Shown here: positions 1 to 11,991 of the stretch, piece after piece | How the letters are laid out: every line of letters starts with the position of its first letter | Position numbering within the stretch: position 1 is the first letter of the stretch | Notes under the pieces: model-generated | Database searches by the model: none | Seen by the model: only the letters and a program-made list of their open reading frames with translations | Told to the model about the DNA's origin: nothing | From: Impatiens glandulifera | Lineage: Eukaryota > Streptophyta > Magnoliopsida > Ericales > Balsaminaceae | Length of the DNA: 64,000 nucleotides | Assembly: GCF_907164915.1 (NCBI RefSeq) | Contig: NW_025919572.1 | Span: forward strand, 1-64,000 | Reading direction: 5' to 3' | Position numbers and translations under genes: made by a program

Positions 1-108
1 TTAACAAGCAATGATGTTAGGTAGAAATTCTTGTTAAGTGGTATATATGTTTTTTATTTTATTTAAAATTTTAATTTTTTAATACCTTTTTGTGGACATA
101 AATTATTT

Positions 109-432
109 AACAATCTTGAACGAGAGAATGCGTGGTTGCAAGCCCAAGTAGCCAGGCAGCTGCCACCTTAGCAGCCACCTCAGCAACAGCTACAGTATTC
201 TCTGTCCATGTCGGACTACCCTTTGGTTGGTTGTGTCACCTATGACATGGCACCTCTCTTTGAGTTTGATCCAAATATTGGATCATCTCAACAACTGGAT
301 TCATGGATAGCCAATCAGCAGCCGTTGCCTGAATACTGTAGAATCAACGTGGAAGGAAAAGATCTGCCCCAAGCATGCCACCTGGCACTAATTGAATCAC
401 TTTTTATTTTTAATAATATATTTGACATTTAG
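109..432 (+). pseudogene. LBD copy A, exon 2 only (LOB-domain gene remnant)
   Basis: This is the C-terminal exon of a LOB-domain (LBD) transcription-factor gene. LBD proteins are plant-specific nuclear DNA-binding regulators. The reading frame starts near 109 with a leucine/glutamine heptad-like stretch (residues NLERENAWLQAQVARQ), reaches an in-frame TAG at 169-171, and stays open from 208 to 432 with the family block MSDYPLVG...APLFEFDPNIGSS. The same block recurs in copies B and E. The splice acceptor seen in copy E (TAG before the exon) is missing here, and about 80 bp of the variable middle is deleted compared with E. Exon 1 would lie left of the window. The TAG probably replaces a CAG codon (C to T). 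Family assignment comes from exon 1 of sister copies. The exact LBD subfamily is not certain. Confidence 0.7.
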
Positions 433-1587
433 CAAATAATTGTTATTGTTAATGACTATGGTAATTTGTTTTCTTTTTCGCACTTTGTTTATTGAATAAC
501 CTATTAAGAAAATTCAATCCTTTATTTATTATTTATCTAAGTTTGAAAATCTCATATATTTTGATTCTTCCATTACATTTATAAATTAAAATTTAGTGTT
601 AAAAAATTGTATATATATATTTTGAAGCTTTGTTCCTTACTTTTAGAGAGCCCTCGCTTCATTAGGAAGTCTTTGAAATTGGTGACCTATAAGCATTCAA
701 ATGAATTCAAACAATACAAATGTATTATCCACCTAATTAGAACTTGAAAATATATAATTTGTTATAAACGATTTTTTTTTTTAAAATATACCAACAGGTC
801 TTTTTCACGATTTTTGTTTACTAAGAAGGTTTGTGTGAAATTAGTACTATATTAGTAATTTTTTAATTGATTTTATTTAATTAGTTGATCGAAATTTGTT
901 TTAAATATGTTAAATATTAATTATTAGATATTGTAAACACTAAACGCTCCAAATTATAATATTAAAATAATTATTTTGAATTGTTTTTAAATAAATATGA
1001 TCAAAATAATTAACCTCATTGCCAAAAATCAATTTAAAACAATTAATTGTGATTGTATTAATTAATCAAATTAATTAGGGGTTAAGGACAAAATAAAAAA
1101 TAAAATTATTTGATATAAATGTTATACCCATATTATTTCAAAATAAGTTTAAAATAATTAAAGAACAAAAATACATAATTTTGAGTGAATTTTGTATTAA
1201 ATTCACCTAAAAGAATTATTTATTTAAATACTAAAAATATAAAAAAATAAATTAAATAAATTGGTAAAATATTTTCCATGTTTATTTTAATATTTTGTGT
1301 ATTTGAAAAGATCAAAATTAAATTCAAAAGGGTGAAAAAAAATTAATTTAAAACAAACACTTAAGTTTTTAAATAAAAATAAATGTGTGATCCTGTGTGG
1401 CCGAAACTAAGAAAAAATTCAAATTTCAATCACAAATCGAAATACAATGAATTTGGAAGTTTACCAACAGCTAGAGAACACTCCTAGGGTGTGTCTTTTC
1501 CGAAACCTTGATCAAAGCTTTCATCGTCGGAGAGAATTTTACAAAAATACAGTTCTTTCCGAAGTTTTGATTCTTTGATTTAGGTTG
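433..1587. other. AT-rich 3' flank of LBD copy A
   Basis: No gene is seen. Part of it (about 1040-1440) resembles 63560-63930 downstream of LBD copy E, including a shared stretch around TGTGGCCGAA. Around 790-900 it resembles the flanks downstream of copies B (about 8500) and D (about 50320). The tail (1440-1587) continues on the other side of the solo LTR, so the LTR was inserted into this sequence. Confidence 0.6.
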
Positions 1588-1592
1588 TAAGA

Positions 1593-3208
1593 TGTTGGGT
1601 CAAATTATTTTGATCAAAATAATCAAGAGAATTCTATTCTATGCCAACTTTATTTTGATGATATGTGATTAAAACTTAATTATGATTAAAACGTAATTAT
1701 GATTAAATAAACGAAGCTAAGTTTGTCTAATTGTTTTTGTGTAGCTACATCAGACTATGCTGAATTATACGTGAAACATAGTTAGACGTGCAAGTCTAAC
1801 AGATGCGTAGTTAGACGTGCAAGTCTAACATATGCATAGTTAGACGTGCAAGTCTAACAGATACGTAGTTAGACATGCTAGTCAAACAGAAACGTAGTTA
1901 GACGTGCAAGTCTAACAAATACGTAGTTAGACGTGCAAGTCTAACAGATACGTAGTTAGACGTGCTAGTCTAACAGAAACGTAGTTAGATGTGCTAGTCT
2001 AATAGATATGTAGTTAGACGTGCTAGTCTAACAAATACGTTGTTAGATGTGCTAGTCTAACATATACGTAGTTAGACGTCGCAATATAACAGATACGTAG
2101 TTAGACGTTGCAGTCTAACTCCATTAGACGTGGTAGTCTAATGAGAAACGTAGTTAGACGTTGGCGTCTAACTCCTTTAGATAAGTCTGAAGTGATACGT
2201 AGTTAGACGTTGCAGTTTAACTCCATTAGACGTGATAGTCTAATGGGATGCGTAGTTAAACATTGCAGTCTAACTCCATTAGACTTGTTGGTCTAATGGA
2301 ACTCGCTATTAGACGTTGACGTCTAACTCCCTTAGACTTGGCAGTCTAATGAAGCACGTCTAATGCCTCGCTTCAGCAGCCGTTTGAAGTCAACATATGT
2401 CTTCCCACGATCAACTAGATGTACGCTAATCCTGCTCCACTCTTTCTTGCAGTCCAGTATGCCAGCTATTTGCATCAAATGAATGAACTCCACGTACGCG
2501 AATATTCTTCTCACTACTTGTTTAGTACATGACAATTCCAAAAGGATATCCAGCACACTACCGTTCAGTACGGCCATGATCCATGAGCACAGAGTCTGCT
2601 GTACTCTTTTACTATAGGGGCTTTCCAATGGATGCTTTCCACGTGTCCATGAAGAAGATTTGACCGTTGGTGTCCTTCTACTACAAATAGATGCTCAAGG
2701 AGAATGGCCGAATCACCGGTTACTTGGCTCATTTTCTACAATCTTACAAGCTTACTCTTGCACTTACTGATATCTATCATCTTCCAAGTTCAAGAGAGAA
2801 AGAATCAAAAATTGTCTAGTTGAGTGAATATTGTTCTTAATATTGTAAGTTAACAGAGGTTATTCTCTTCAACGGAGTATTTAGCTAGATCGGTAAACTG
2901 TATTTGATTCAAAGAAGTATATAGTGAATTCCTTTCGGGTTGTTGGAAAATGGGTGACGTAGGAGAGTTTGCTTAAAACATCCATAAACAACTTGTTGTG
3001 TTCCTTACCTTCTGTCTTTTATCTCTCATTGGTTCAAAACTTCAAACCTAAACAAGCATTTCCGCATTTGAATCGCTTCAAGAGTTTATAAAGTTTGCGA
3101 AGAATAGAAAGTGATATTAATCTCTAACATGATTTATATCATTTCGTTTATCCGAAGTTGCTAACAATAGTCAGATCCCCGTCACTATTGGTTGCACCGA
3201 TCCTATCA
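1593..3208 (+). mobile_element. Solo LTR of the Sirevirus-type family
   Basis: The element starts TGTTGGGTCAAATTA and ends GATCCTATCA, the same termini as the LTRs of the full elements at 16-32 kb. It is flanked by a perfect 5-bp target duplication TAAGA (1588-1592 and 3209-3213). No primer site or internal sequence follows the right end. This is the product expected from LTR-LTR recombination that removed the internal region. It carries its own dyad array (1795-2360). Confidence 0.9.
1795..2360. repeat. TTAGAC/GTCTAA dyad array in the solo LTR
   Basis: Units of about 28 bp, each containing TTAGACGTGCAAGTCTAA or a variant, are separated by linkers such as CAGATACGTAG. Toward the right the spacing changes and the arms alternate as GTTAGACGTTG..GTCTAACTCC and ATTAGACGTG..GTCTAATG. 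Each unit is a small inverted repeat. Confidence 0.9.
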
Positions 3209-3213
3209 TAAGA

Positions 3214-4586
3214 TGTGATATTTTGGTAGAGGGTCACCTAAGGAGTATTTATATTAATCTAGGTCGGTTGGGGTAGACGAATTCAATTCCAATTAGATCG
3301 TTGGAGTTCTTATCCTTGATTCTCTCTCATTTGTGGCAGTCTGGTTCTAGGGAAAGTAATGTCAATAAGTTTAGGGGTAATGATGGAGGAGAGGAGACGT
3401 GCACATGGGCAAAAAACGAAGTAATAAGGATATGTATTGGCGAAGATAGAGCTTATGAAAGAATCGTCGACGATCGATCGTGATTTTGGCGATTGCCATG
3501 TCTGATCGGGAAAGACGAACGAAACAACTTTGTTTAGTTTAATTAAAACCTTTTTGTTGCGTTCCATTGGAGATCCGTTAGCGTTGGAGCATTTGGACTA
3601 ACGGGCGTTAGCGTCCCGTTAGTGAATCTGTTGTGGACCTGGGTGCGTGCGCACTTGGCTACAACCGACTTCGTAGTCGATTCCTAGGCGCAAAATGAAA
3701 ATCCAGCGCTGATCCAATGGCCGAGAGTTCTACTGCAACCGTTAAACATAATTTCGGCTACACAGGATTATCAATTTATTTTTTATAAAAGGGTTATTTG
3801 AAATCGAATTTTAACCTATTTCTTGCGTTTTTCTTCACAAAAATTTCTTTAAAAAATTGGAAACATAATAAAAATTATGTACATTATTTTTTTTTTTATA
3901 TATTTTGGGGTATTTATTTAATTATGTTAATTCAATAATTACACATAATTCGTGTTTAAATCATAATTAAATAATTTTAACCCCTTCTTAGGTTTAATTT
4001 GGATAAAATAAATAAAATATTTTAATCTCAAATTATTTTTGAATTTTTGAATAATTTCCTTAATTAGAGTGTAATTATTATAATAATTAACCCTTAATTT
4101 AGTTTTAACTCATTCTTTAAGTCATTTTGATTTAAAAATTTTAAAATATTATTTTAAAATTATAAATATTATTATAAATTAGTGTATTTTAATTTTTATG
4201 TCACCGTGTTCATTAAAAAGCATTAAAAATGAGATTATGAGCCACCTGCTTTCCTACTTCCTCAATCAGCACTTTCCATTTTTTTAGCATTCTTTTTTTA
4301 TTTATCGAAGTATATGCTTCCCATTATATATAATTCCATTTTCTAATGAGACACATGTAGACAAACCGATAAACGGAAGGATGATCACAAACATAACCAT
4401 GAATGCTTATGAGTTTCTTGAAAATCAAGAAATGAGAGATTGACAACCGATCGTAATCATGATTTCCTAAAGTGATTGTGATTGAGATGCAAATATAGGT
4501 GGTTGATTTGAAAGAGATTATGATACTATGAACGAGGAATTGAAGAAATAATTGATGAATATGGTTGAGTATAAGTCTTTGATTTT
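3214..4586. other. Unclassified flank right of the solo LTR
   Basis: From 3214 to about 3780 the sequence is more GC-rich and may be an old repeat. It contains short open frames on both strands with no recognisable domain. From 3780 to 4586 it is very AT-rich with nothing recognisable. Confidence 0.35.
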
Positions 4587-4907
4587 ATAATTGTTAATAT
4601 ATTATTTGTAATTTGTTATATGGTTTATAGTAGTTAATTAACTACTAAGTGTTGTTAGGAGTAGTTAATTAACTGCTAAGAATTGTTAGAACTTTTGTTA
4701 AGAGCGGTTAAGTAACTACTAGAAGTTTTAAATAACTGAAAGTACAGGGACCACTTTGTATAAGTATAAATACACTAATAAGAGAAATAAAAGATTATTG
4801 GGTTATTTTTTCTCATTTCACTCTTTATCACATCTTTCAGCGCTATTGATTCTTATATCTATTAGTCATCTTGTAAACAAATTCATATTGAATTTGTTCA
4901 TGATATC
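4587..4907 (+). mobile_element. Possible short copia (Tork-like) LTR remnant
   Basis: The sequence begins TGTTAATATATT, contains GTATAAGTATAAATAC and AATAAAAG (promoter and polyadenylation-like signals), and ends ..TTTGTTCA. It is followed by TGATATC, which resembles the start of the tRNA-Met primer site TGGTATCAGAGC. The next element (4908) cuts it there. This fits a short copia LTR plus a broken primer site. No second LTR or target duplication was found, so this is tentative. Confidence 0.4.
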
Positions 4908-5904
4908 TGTTGGGTCAAATTAGTTTGACTAACGTTATTTTAATGATGTATTAGTAAAACTTTGATTAAGAATGAAGCTAAGTCGTCTAATTGTTTTTGT
5001 GCAGGTGCATCAAAAATATACTAAATTAGACATGAACTGTATTAGACGTAGTTAGACGTGCAATCTAATAGATGCGTAATTAGACGTGCAGTCTAACAGA
5101 CGCGTAGTTAGACGCGCAGTCTAACAGACGCGTAGTTAGACGCGCAGTCTAACAGACGCGTAGTTAGACGCGCATTCTAACAGACGCATAGTTAGACGTG
5201 CAGTCTAACAGACGTAGTTAGATGTGCAGTCTAACAGATACGTAGTTAGACGTGCAGTCTAACATATACGTAGTTAAACGTGCAGTCTAACAGATACGTA
5301 GTTAGATGTGCAGTCTAACAGGCGTAGTTAGACGTGCAGTCTAACTCCATTAGACTTGGTGGTCTAATGGAGCACGTTTAATGCCTCGCTTCAGTAGTTG
5401 TTTGAAGTTAGCATACATCTACCCACGATCAACTAGCTATACACTACTCCTGCTCCACTCATCTGTGCAGACCGGTACGCCAACTATTTGTATCCAATGA
5501 ACAAACGCCACGTACGCGAATATTCCTACCACTACTTGTTCAGTAAAGAACATTTCTAGAAGAATATCTGGCGCACTACCAGTTCGGTATGGCCACGATC
5601 CTTATGCACAGAGCCTACTAGAAGATTCGACCATTGGTGTCTTGACTCTATATATAGATCCTCAAGAACAACGGTCGAGGTACAAGTTTGTACACGCCTT
5701 ACAACGAGCTTACTAGTCTTATATAATATCAATCTCATACTTTTGCACTAACTGATTTGTACATCTTCAAGTTCAAGATAGAATCAAAATCTGTCTAGCT
5801 GAAAATTACTCTTAATCATATTGTAAATTGAACCGAGTCTGTTCTGTTCAATAGTTAGCTAGTCAGTAAACTGTATCTAATTCAAAGAATTATAGTGAAA
5901 TAGT
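4908..5904 (+). mobile_element. Truncated LTR of the Sirevirus-type family
   Basis: It starts TGTTGGGTCAAATTAG at 4908 and follows the family LTR through the dyad array (5040-5370) and the post-array region (CCCACGATCAACTAG, TGCTCCACTC). It breaks off near 5904 against LBD exon 1 sequence of copy B. The right LTR terminus and internal region are missing, so a deletion removed them together with the 5' part of LBD-B exon 1. Confidence 0.8.
5040..5370. repeat. TTAGAC/GTCTAA dyad array
   Basis: Regular units such as GTTAGACGCGCAGTCTAACAGACGCGTA repeat with a period near 27 bp. They are more homogeneous than those of the solo LTR, which suggests recent local amplification. Confidence 0.9.
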
Positions 5905-7312
5905 TCTTCAGAGCGAACAACATTCCAAGCTTCTAATGCATATCTTTAGTTGATGTTGTTTTCACTTTATATTTGGAGGCTCGTGCTCGTTTCCGAGATC
6001 CTATCTTTAGTTGCATATCTGAGATCTATACTCTCCAAAATTAGGCACTTAATTATCTATATACAAGTCATAACGTTTATCATAAATAAATTAATCACAA
6101 AAATTATAAACAAATCAAAACTATAATTATATATGTCAAATCTTCTAAGAATATATTTTGGTGTAATTACATAGTGTGTTTTATATCTTTGGTTGTAGAG
6201 AAAAATGGTTTTAAAATTGATATGAAATGTTGGTTTTTTTATCCTTGTGAAATAGTTGTTTGCTTAATAATTTTTGTAAAAATTAATTAGATTACTTATC
6301 ATAGTCATTTCTTGATAATAACGTTGCAAATGATGCCTACAATATTTGTTTGATATGGATAGGATATTCTGCTCTCAATTGTTCATTACTCCGATCATGT
6401 TCCACACACATGAAAGAGGAAAAATAGTTATTTAAAAAAAATATAATTAATGTTTTTCTTCTTCATATGGAAAAATTGGAAGCAAGCAGCACAAATGTTA
6501 TTTTAACATATTTTTATGTTTCATTGACTTAACTTTTTTACTAATATTATAACATTTTGATTTTATTTGATTATTTAATGTTATAAACGTTATTTTGATA
6601 AATATATTATTAGTTTAAAAAAACTTTTTTATAAAAGAATATTTCAATAAATATATTATATTAAAGTGACTTGACAAAAATAAATATATATTAAATTATG
6701 ATAATATAAAAAAGTGATTATATTAGATTATGATAATATAATAATTCAAATTGAAATCATCCTCCATTAATATAGCTTCTCTCTTTTGTATATATATATA
6801 CAAACATGATATTAATTGTATTTAAACATTAACAAAACATTATATGAATATATTTTATGTACTACTATCTTGTCCCTCCTCTTAATTCATTTTATTAGAA
6901 AATTTAATTTTAACAAGCAATAATTTTAGTAGAAATTCTTGTTAATTAGTATGCTTTTGATTTGATTATATAGGTCATAACTCTTCAATCTGAGCTTTCG
7001 ACCTTGCAAGCTCATGTAGCCAGTTAGCCGCCACCTCAGCAACAGCCGTCGTCTTCTCTGTTCATGTCGGACTTCCCTTTTGCTGGCGCTGCCACCCATG
7101 ACATGGCACATCTCTTTGAGTTTGATCCAAATATTGGATCATCTCAACAACAGGATTCATGGGCAGCCAATCAGCAGCAGTTCCATGATCAGAACACTTT
7201 CGACGGAGCTCCGGTGGGCGGCGACGGTAGGGAAGAGTTTGCTAGGGAGTTACTGTTGAGGTATCAAAGATCTGCCCCAAGCATATGCCACCTGGCCCTA
7301 ATTGATAATTAG
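5905..7312 (+). pseudogene. LBD copy B, 5'-truncated
   Basis: Exon 1 survives only from the middle of the LOB domain (5905-6046). It carries a degraded GAS-block stretch and then ARAR..RDPI..CIS.I..LQN, with TAG in place of the final CAG before the GTACTT-type donor (here TAGGCACTT). The intron (about 6047-6973) resembles those of copies C and E and ends ..TATATAG. Exon 2 (6974-7312) encodes ITLQSELSTLQAHVAS, an in-frame TAG at 7025-7027, then the block MSDFPFAGAATHDMAHLFEFDPNIGSS and a Gly-rich stretch. The N-terminal zinc-finger-like cysteines are gone, removed at the junction with the upstream LTR. LBD proteins normally act as nuclear DNA-binding dimers. This copy cannot encode one. Confidence 0.75.
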
Positions 7313-7527
7313 TTTACTAACTATGTAATTTGTTTTATTTTCCATACTTTGTTTACCGAATAAACGCTATTTAGCAAATTCAATACTTTATTTATTTATG
7401 TTTCTAAGTTTTAAAATTTCATATATTTTGATTGTCCATGCTATTGTTATGAATCCATATTAATTGATAACTTTGGAATGATATTGTGCCTTTTGGATTT
7501 GTGACTCAACTACATGATGAGCATATA

Positions 7528-8352
7528 TAGAGAGATCAGACGGTCAACCCATGGCGGGGCAGACTTATCCATCAAATTCATCGTTTGACGGGTCGACGGC
7601 GGGACGGTCCACCATCCCGGCGGGCTGAAAATCCCCAATTCAACTCAACTCAATGTGGATTGCGGGTTAGGCGGGCCAGTCCGCGGGTTGTCTTATTACA
7701 AATAAAAATAATTAAAAATTATTAATAGTTCTAAAAAATACGAGTTCAAGAACATGATCAAATAGTCATAATATACACCAAATAAGAATTTTGTCTATCG
7801 TTACACATTAATTGATCAAATGGTTCAACAAAATAACTAAAATTTGAAAAATTCATAAAATAGAAATTTCAGTGTGAACCTTCTGGAGCTGGAACTAAGT
7901 TTGATTTCACGAACCCTAGTTTGAAGGTGAGAACGAAGAGAATAAATGTGAAACAAATAAATATCCGGCGACCAATGGGCGAAGTATTAAGTATTGACTA
8001 GTGCAGTCTGAAATCAAGTTTGAATCCACGAACCCTTGAAAGCGAGAACGAAGATAATAAAGACGGAATAAATAAGTAGTCGATGGCCGATGGACGAAAT
8101 ATTGAGTATTGACTAGTGTAGTGTTGTCTGGGAGAAAAAACAAACTATGTTATGTGGCATATGCTTATAAGCTATAAATCATATTAGATTTTTTTTGCCA
8201 ACCTAAGTCCGACCCGCCTAGGCCCGCGGCCCGAGCGGGTTGGGCCCGTTTAGGCCCACTTTAGGATGGGTTGCTAATATTTCAATATAACCCGTCTAAA
8301 TTGTTTGACGGGCGGGCCAACCCAACGGACTTAACCCAAATTAACAACTCTA
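7528..8352. mobile_element. TIR element with GC-rich ends (hAT-like, non-autonomous)
   Basis: Both ends hold imperfect inverted, G/C-rich blocks. The left one (7540-7690) has GACGGGTCGACGGCGGG and GCGGGTTAGGCGGGCC. The right one (8190-8352) has GGCCCGCGGCCCGAGCGGG and GACGGGCGGGCCAACCC, ending AACAACTCTA. The left boundary TAGAG is approximate. ACATAT-like sequence on both sides could be a target duplication. There is no transposase ORF. The superfamily is inferred only from the style of the ends. Confidence 0.5.
7889..8133. repeat. Tandem duplication of about 120 bp inside the GC-ended element
   Basis: Two diverged units (about 7889-8009 and 8010-8133) share AAGTTTGAatCCACGAACCC, GAGAACGAAGA and ATTGACTAGTG. 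It is an internal duplication of the element at 7528-8352. Confidence 0.75.
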
Positions 8353-10242
8353 AACATATGGGGGCAGGGGTGTGTTTTCCCAATTAATTGTAATATTGGG
8401 AACTTTTGTACGACAATTGAAAAATATATGATATATGTTAGGGTATAATATATAATTTATTTAAATAATTCAAAATGTATTATTTAAAGGATAATATATT
8501 TTTTCAAATTTACCAACTTGATTTTGTACAATTTTTTAATAAAAATGATTTGTTTGAAATTAGTATTATATTGGTGTTTTTTACTTAATTTTGTTTAGCA
8601 CTAAAGATAATATTCTGCCCTTGTTTTTTATACATGCACATTGAACTTCAAGCATACAGTAGGAACTTCCTTATATTCAGAATTAATTGTTTTAAAATTA
8701 CTTTAAAACATTTTAAATATGAATTATTAGATATATGAAATAAGATATTTAGATAATTATATAATACATCCAATCTATAGGATGAGGGGTTGGATTTAAA
8801 ATTTTGAATTAGTTATAAGAGAACCATTAAGTTGACTTTTGAATAAACCCAACAAATAATTGGGCTACAGGACACTTATTCTTACAAAAACCCAAATTCA
8901 AGGCACAAAATAAAAAGAAGTCCAACAATCATTCTTATCCTTTCTTTCATCTTTTCCTATGGAACTTAATCAATTTAATAAAATATAATAATGATTTATA
9001 ATTATTTAATTGCATATAACTTTAGGTTATGAAAGATTTATTCTCTTTTTCACTGTTACTACCAATTTCTAGATACCAACTTCATTTTTCTGGTGACATA
9101 TAAAGAGAATATGATAAATGGTTAAAATTTGAATTAATTCTAAAATTCTTAAGATTTTAATTTAGCAAGTTTAATTTAGATAAGCTTTTAAATAATTCTT
9201 ACGATATTAAATTTATGATAGTAAGCTTTTATAAGATAAATAGTGAATTTATATTTATAAATTAAAAACAATTATTATTTATTTAAATAAATAAATTAAT
9301 ATAATTAATTTATAAATATAATTTCTTTAATGTGTTTCAAGTAACTTTTTCAATTTAAGGAATATAGAATTAACCAATCATTTTAAATAAAATTTTGTTT
9401 CTAAGTGACTTAAACCGTCCAAAATAAAGGTTACTGAGTGCCGACAATAAAAGTGAGTTTTTTTTTTTTTTTTTTTAAATTATAACATTTTTTATTAGCC
9501 ATTATCTAAATTATTAATTAGTTCTATCTACAATTCTAACAACTTAGTATTAGTTTATAAAAGAGAAATTGATGGAGTGATTTGGAGATTAGTTGACATA
9601 CCATCACGATCAACTAGCTATACACTACTAGATTATTGGTTGAAAAAAGGAAAAAAAAATATAAGAAGAGAATATAAATATAAATTTTATTATTTTTCCA
9701 GTCAATCAAATTACGACAAGTCATTCTCTCTCTCAGTATATTATTTTTTTTATAAGTCTAAGGTCTTGTTTGTTTTTGAGTTTAGTTCTAAACAAAATCA
9801 CATTTCTCTTATATTTTTTTTTGCAAAATATTAATATTGAAATTACTTCACAATAATTATTAAATTTTACATAAATAACTAACCACGTCTTTTAAGCTAG
9901 TTAATTGTACTTTTAATTTTTTTTAATATTATTTTTCATTTTGTATTTTGATCGTTGTGCTCAACGATTTCATATTTTAAATTGTCTAGTCACTCAAATT
10001 TTGTACGCGATTTATAATTTTAAATTATTTTTAAACAAATAAAATTATTTTTTTTAAATTTCTAAAATGTCATTGCACCTAAATAAAATAAATAATTAGT
10101 TTAAGAACAATTTTGTATCCATTCAAGTCCAAAATTATTAAAATATGATTAAATATTTACTATAAAACGTACAAATAAATTAATAAATAGGTTAAATAAA
10201 ATATATGCTTATTAATTAATCTTTACTATATTTGTTTAAAAA
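8353..10242. other. AT-rich intergenic flank downstream of LBD-B
   Basis: No gene is seen. Parts are paralogous to the flank downstream of LBD-D: 8490-8590 resembles 50320-50420, and 9765-9880 resembles 51250-51380. This shows that the LBD copies were duplicated together with their 3' flank. A T(18) run lies near 9458. A 25-bp match to the Sirevirus-type LTR lies at 9605-9629. Confidence 0.6.
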
Positions 10243-10560
10243 ATGTTGAACGATGGCCACCAGACCATAGCGGCCTCGAGCCAGCCCAGGCGGAGGCTCG
10301 CATTTTGAGCAACGCCCAAGAAGATAAAAATGTTGTCGTTGTTGCCTTGGGTTCAATGACTCATTTGAAAAACTGTAGAAATCATATAATGTTCTTTACT
10401 CTACCAAATTGGAAATGATTCCATGACGTAAGAATCATTTCTCATACAATCTCGTAAACCCTAGTCGCTAGAGGAGACAGATTGCAGCCGAAAAGTGAAA
10501 GACCATTAACGACCTCGACTAAAAATTGGAACCGACCCTCGGGCTGCCTATTAAAGTTTC
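10243..10560. repeat. Dispersed repeat X, copy 1
   Basis: This GC-richer block resembles 51786-52190 and 60232-60720. Shared elements include a CTCATTTGAAAAA stretch, a CCTCATGA/CCATGACG stretch and ACCATTAACGACC-like sequence. No ORF is recognised. It occurs between LBD copies, so it may be part of the ancestral LBD-array unit or an old transposon. Confidence 0.5.
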
Positions 10561-10907
10561 ATAGGATCTTTGTGAAGATGGGAGTAAAAAAATGGAAAAG
10601 AAATTCAACTCCAAAGGATTTCCGTCGTCAAAGCACCTAAATTGTTTTCTATTTTTTTAGATTTTGAACTATAAACTTTATTCGATAGTGAGAATCATTA
10701 GAGATTGGTCATGATCCCATTTAGAAACTATGTTGGTAATTGAACCATCTCCATTATCGTGTAACATTTGAATTTTGAAGAAAATTGACTTCAACAAAAA
10801 AAATGTGAATTTTGTGTTCTATCTTAAAAACTAGGTTAGTAATTGAATATCTCCATTATCCCTTTCCACGACTTAATTTTTGAATGACAAAACTAGCTGG
10901 TGACTAG

Positions 10908-11351
10908 GGATGACAATAGAATGGATTGAACGGAAAATACATTTAACATTCTGCCTCATTCTACTTCGGAGTAGATTTTCAACTATCATCCCCGCAGAAC
11001 ACTGTTATATCATAATTTAAAAAAATACAAATATTTTTGATAAATTTATGTCAACGAATTTTTGATATTATATATATATATATATTTTTTAATATATTGA
11101 AAATTATATTGTTATAAATAAATAAACTTAAAACTCATACAAAATATGAATAATAATTAAATAAATTAGTAATATTATATATTAATTATGTTTTCTTAAT
11201 ATTCAGGGTAGAATTGGGGTGAGATCAGGACGAGGGACACAAATACCATCATCACTCCATCCCCGGTCAACTACCGGTCATACCGGGGGAAAACTTCCCT
11301 AACGGGGTAATTCAAATCGAAAACCATGTGATGGATTAAAATTGTCATCCC
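10908..11351. mobile_element. MITE-like TIR element 1
   Basis: The 444-bp element has perfect 11-bp terminal inverted repeats GGGATGACAAT (10908-10918) and ATTGTCATCCC (11341-11351), with TA on both sides. It contains a GGGTAGAATTGGGGTGAG motif and no coding potential. Its flank (TTCCACGACTT..AGCTGGTGACTA) is repeated before element 2. Duplication copy 2 begins inside it at 11182. Confidence 0.7.
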
Positions 11352-11520
11352 TACCAACGATATTTTATCTGGCATGTCATCTGATCGAGGAAATATAGTC
11401 TGAACGGGGTTCGAAAAAACAAAAAAAAATAGTTTAGTGTTATTTTGGTTGCTTTGCCTAAAAACTATCGAGGGCCTTTCCACGACTTGGTTTTTGAAGG
11501 AAAAAAATAGCTGGTGACTA

Positions 11521-11991
11521 AGGATGACAATGGGACGGATCGGGCAGGGAATGCATTTATCATTCTCGCCTCATTCTACTTCGGAGTATATTTTCAACTA
11601 CCATCCCCGCAAAATTATATCATAATCTCTAAAAAATACAAATACTTTTGATAAATTTAGGTGAACGAATTTTTAATATTATATATATTTATATGATAAT
11701 ATATTAAAACTTTATATAATTAAAAAGAAATAAATTTAAAACTCATACAAAAATATGTATAATAATTAAATATATTATTGATATTATATATTAATTATGT
11801 TTTTTTAATATTTGGGGTAGAATCGGGGTGAGATAAGAACATGGACACAAATACCATCATCGATCTATCTCCGGTCAGCTACCAAACAAACCGAGAAAAA
11901 ATCGTCATATACAACATTGGCCTGTCATCTGATCGCGATTTAATGGGTAATTCAAATTGAAAACCATGTGATGGATTACAACTGTAATCCC
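11521..11991. mobile_element. MITE-like TIR element 2 (diverged tandem copy)
   Basis: It repeats the organisation of element 1 (AGGATGACAAT...CTGTAATCCC), with the same upstream flank at 11475-11520. Element plus flank were therefore duplicated in tandem with a period of about 610 bp. The terminal repeats are degraded. Confidence 0.6.

Noticed and set aside
9577..9834. 85-codon frame rich in Tyr, Phe and Ser
   Set aside because: AT-rich intergenic DNA paralogous to a noncoding flank near 51250. No conserved residues.
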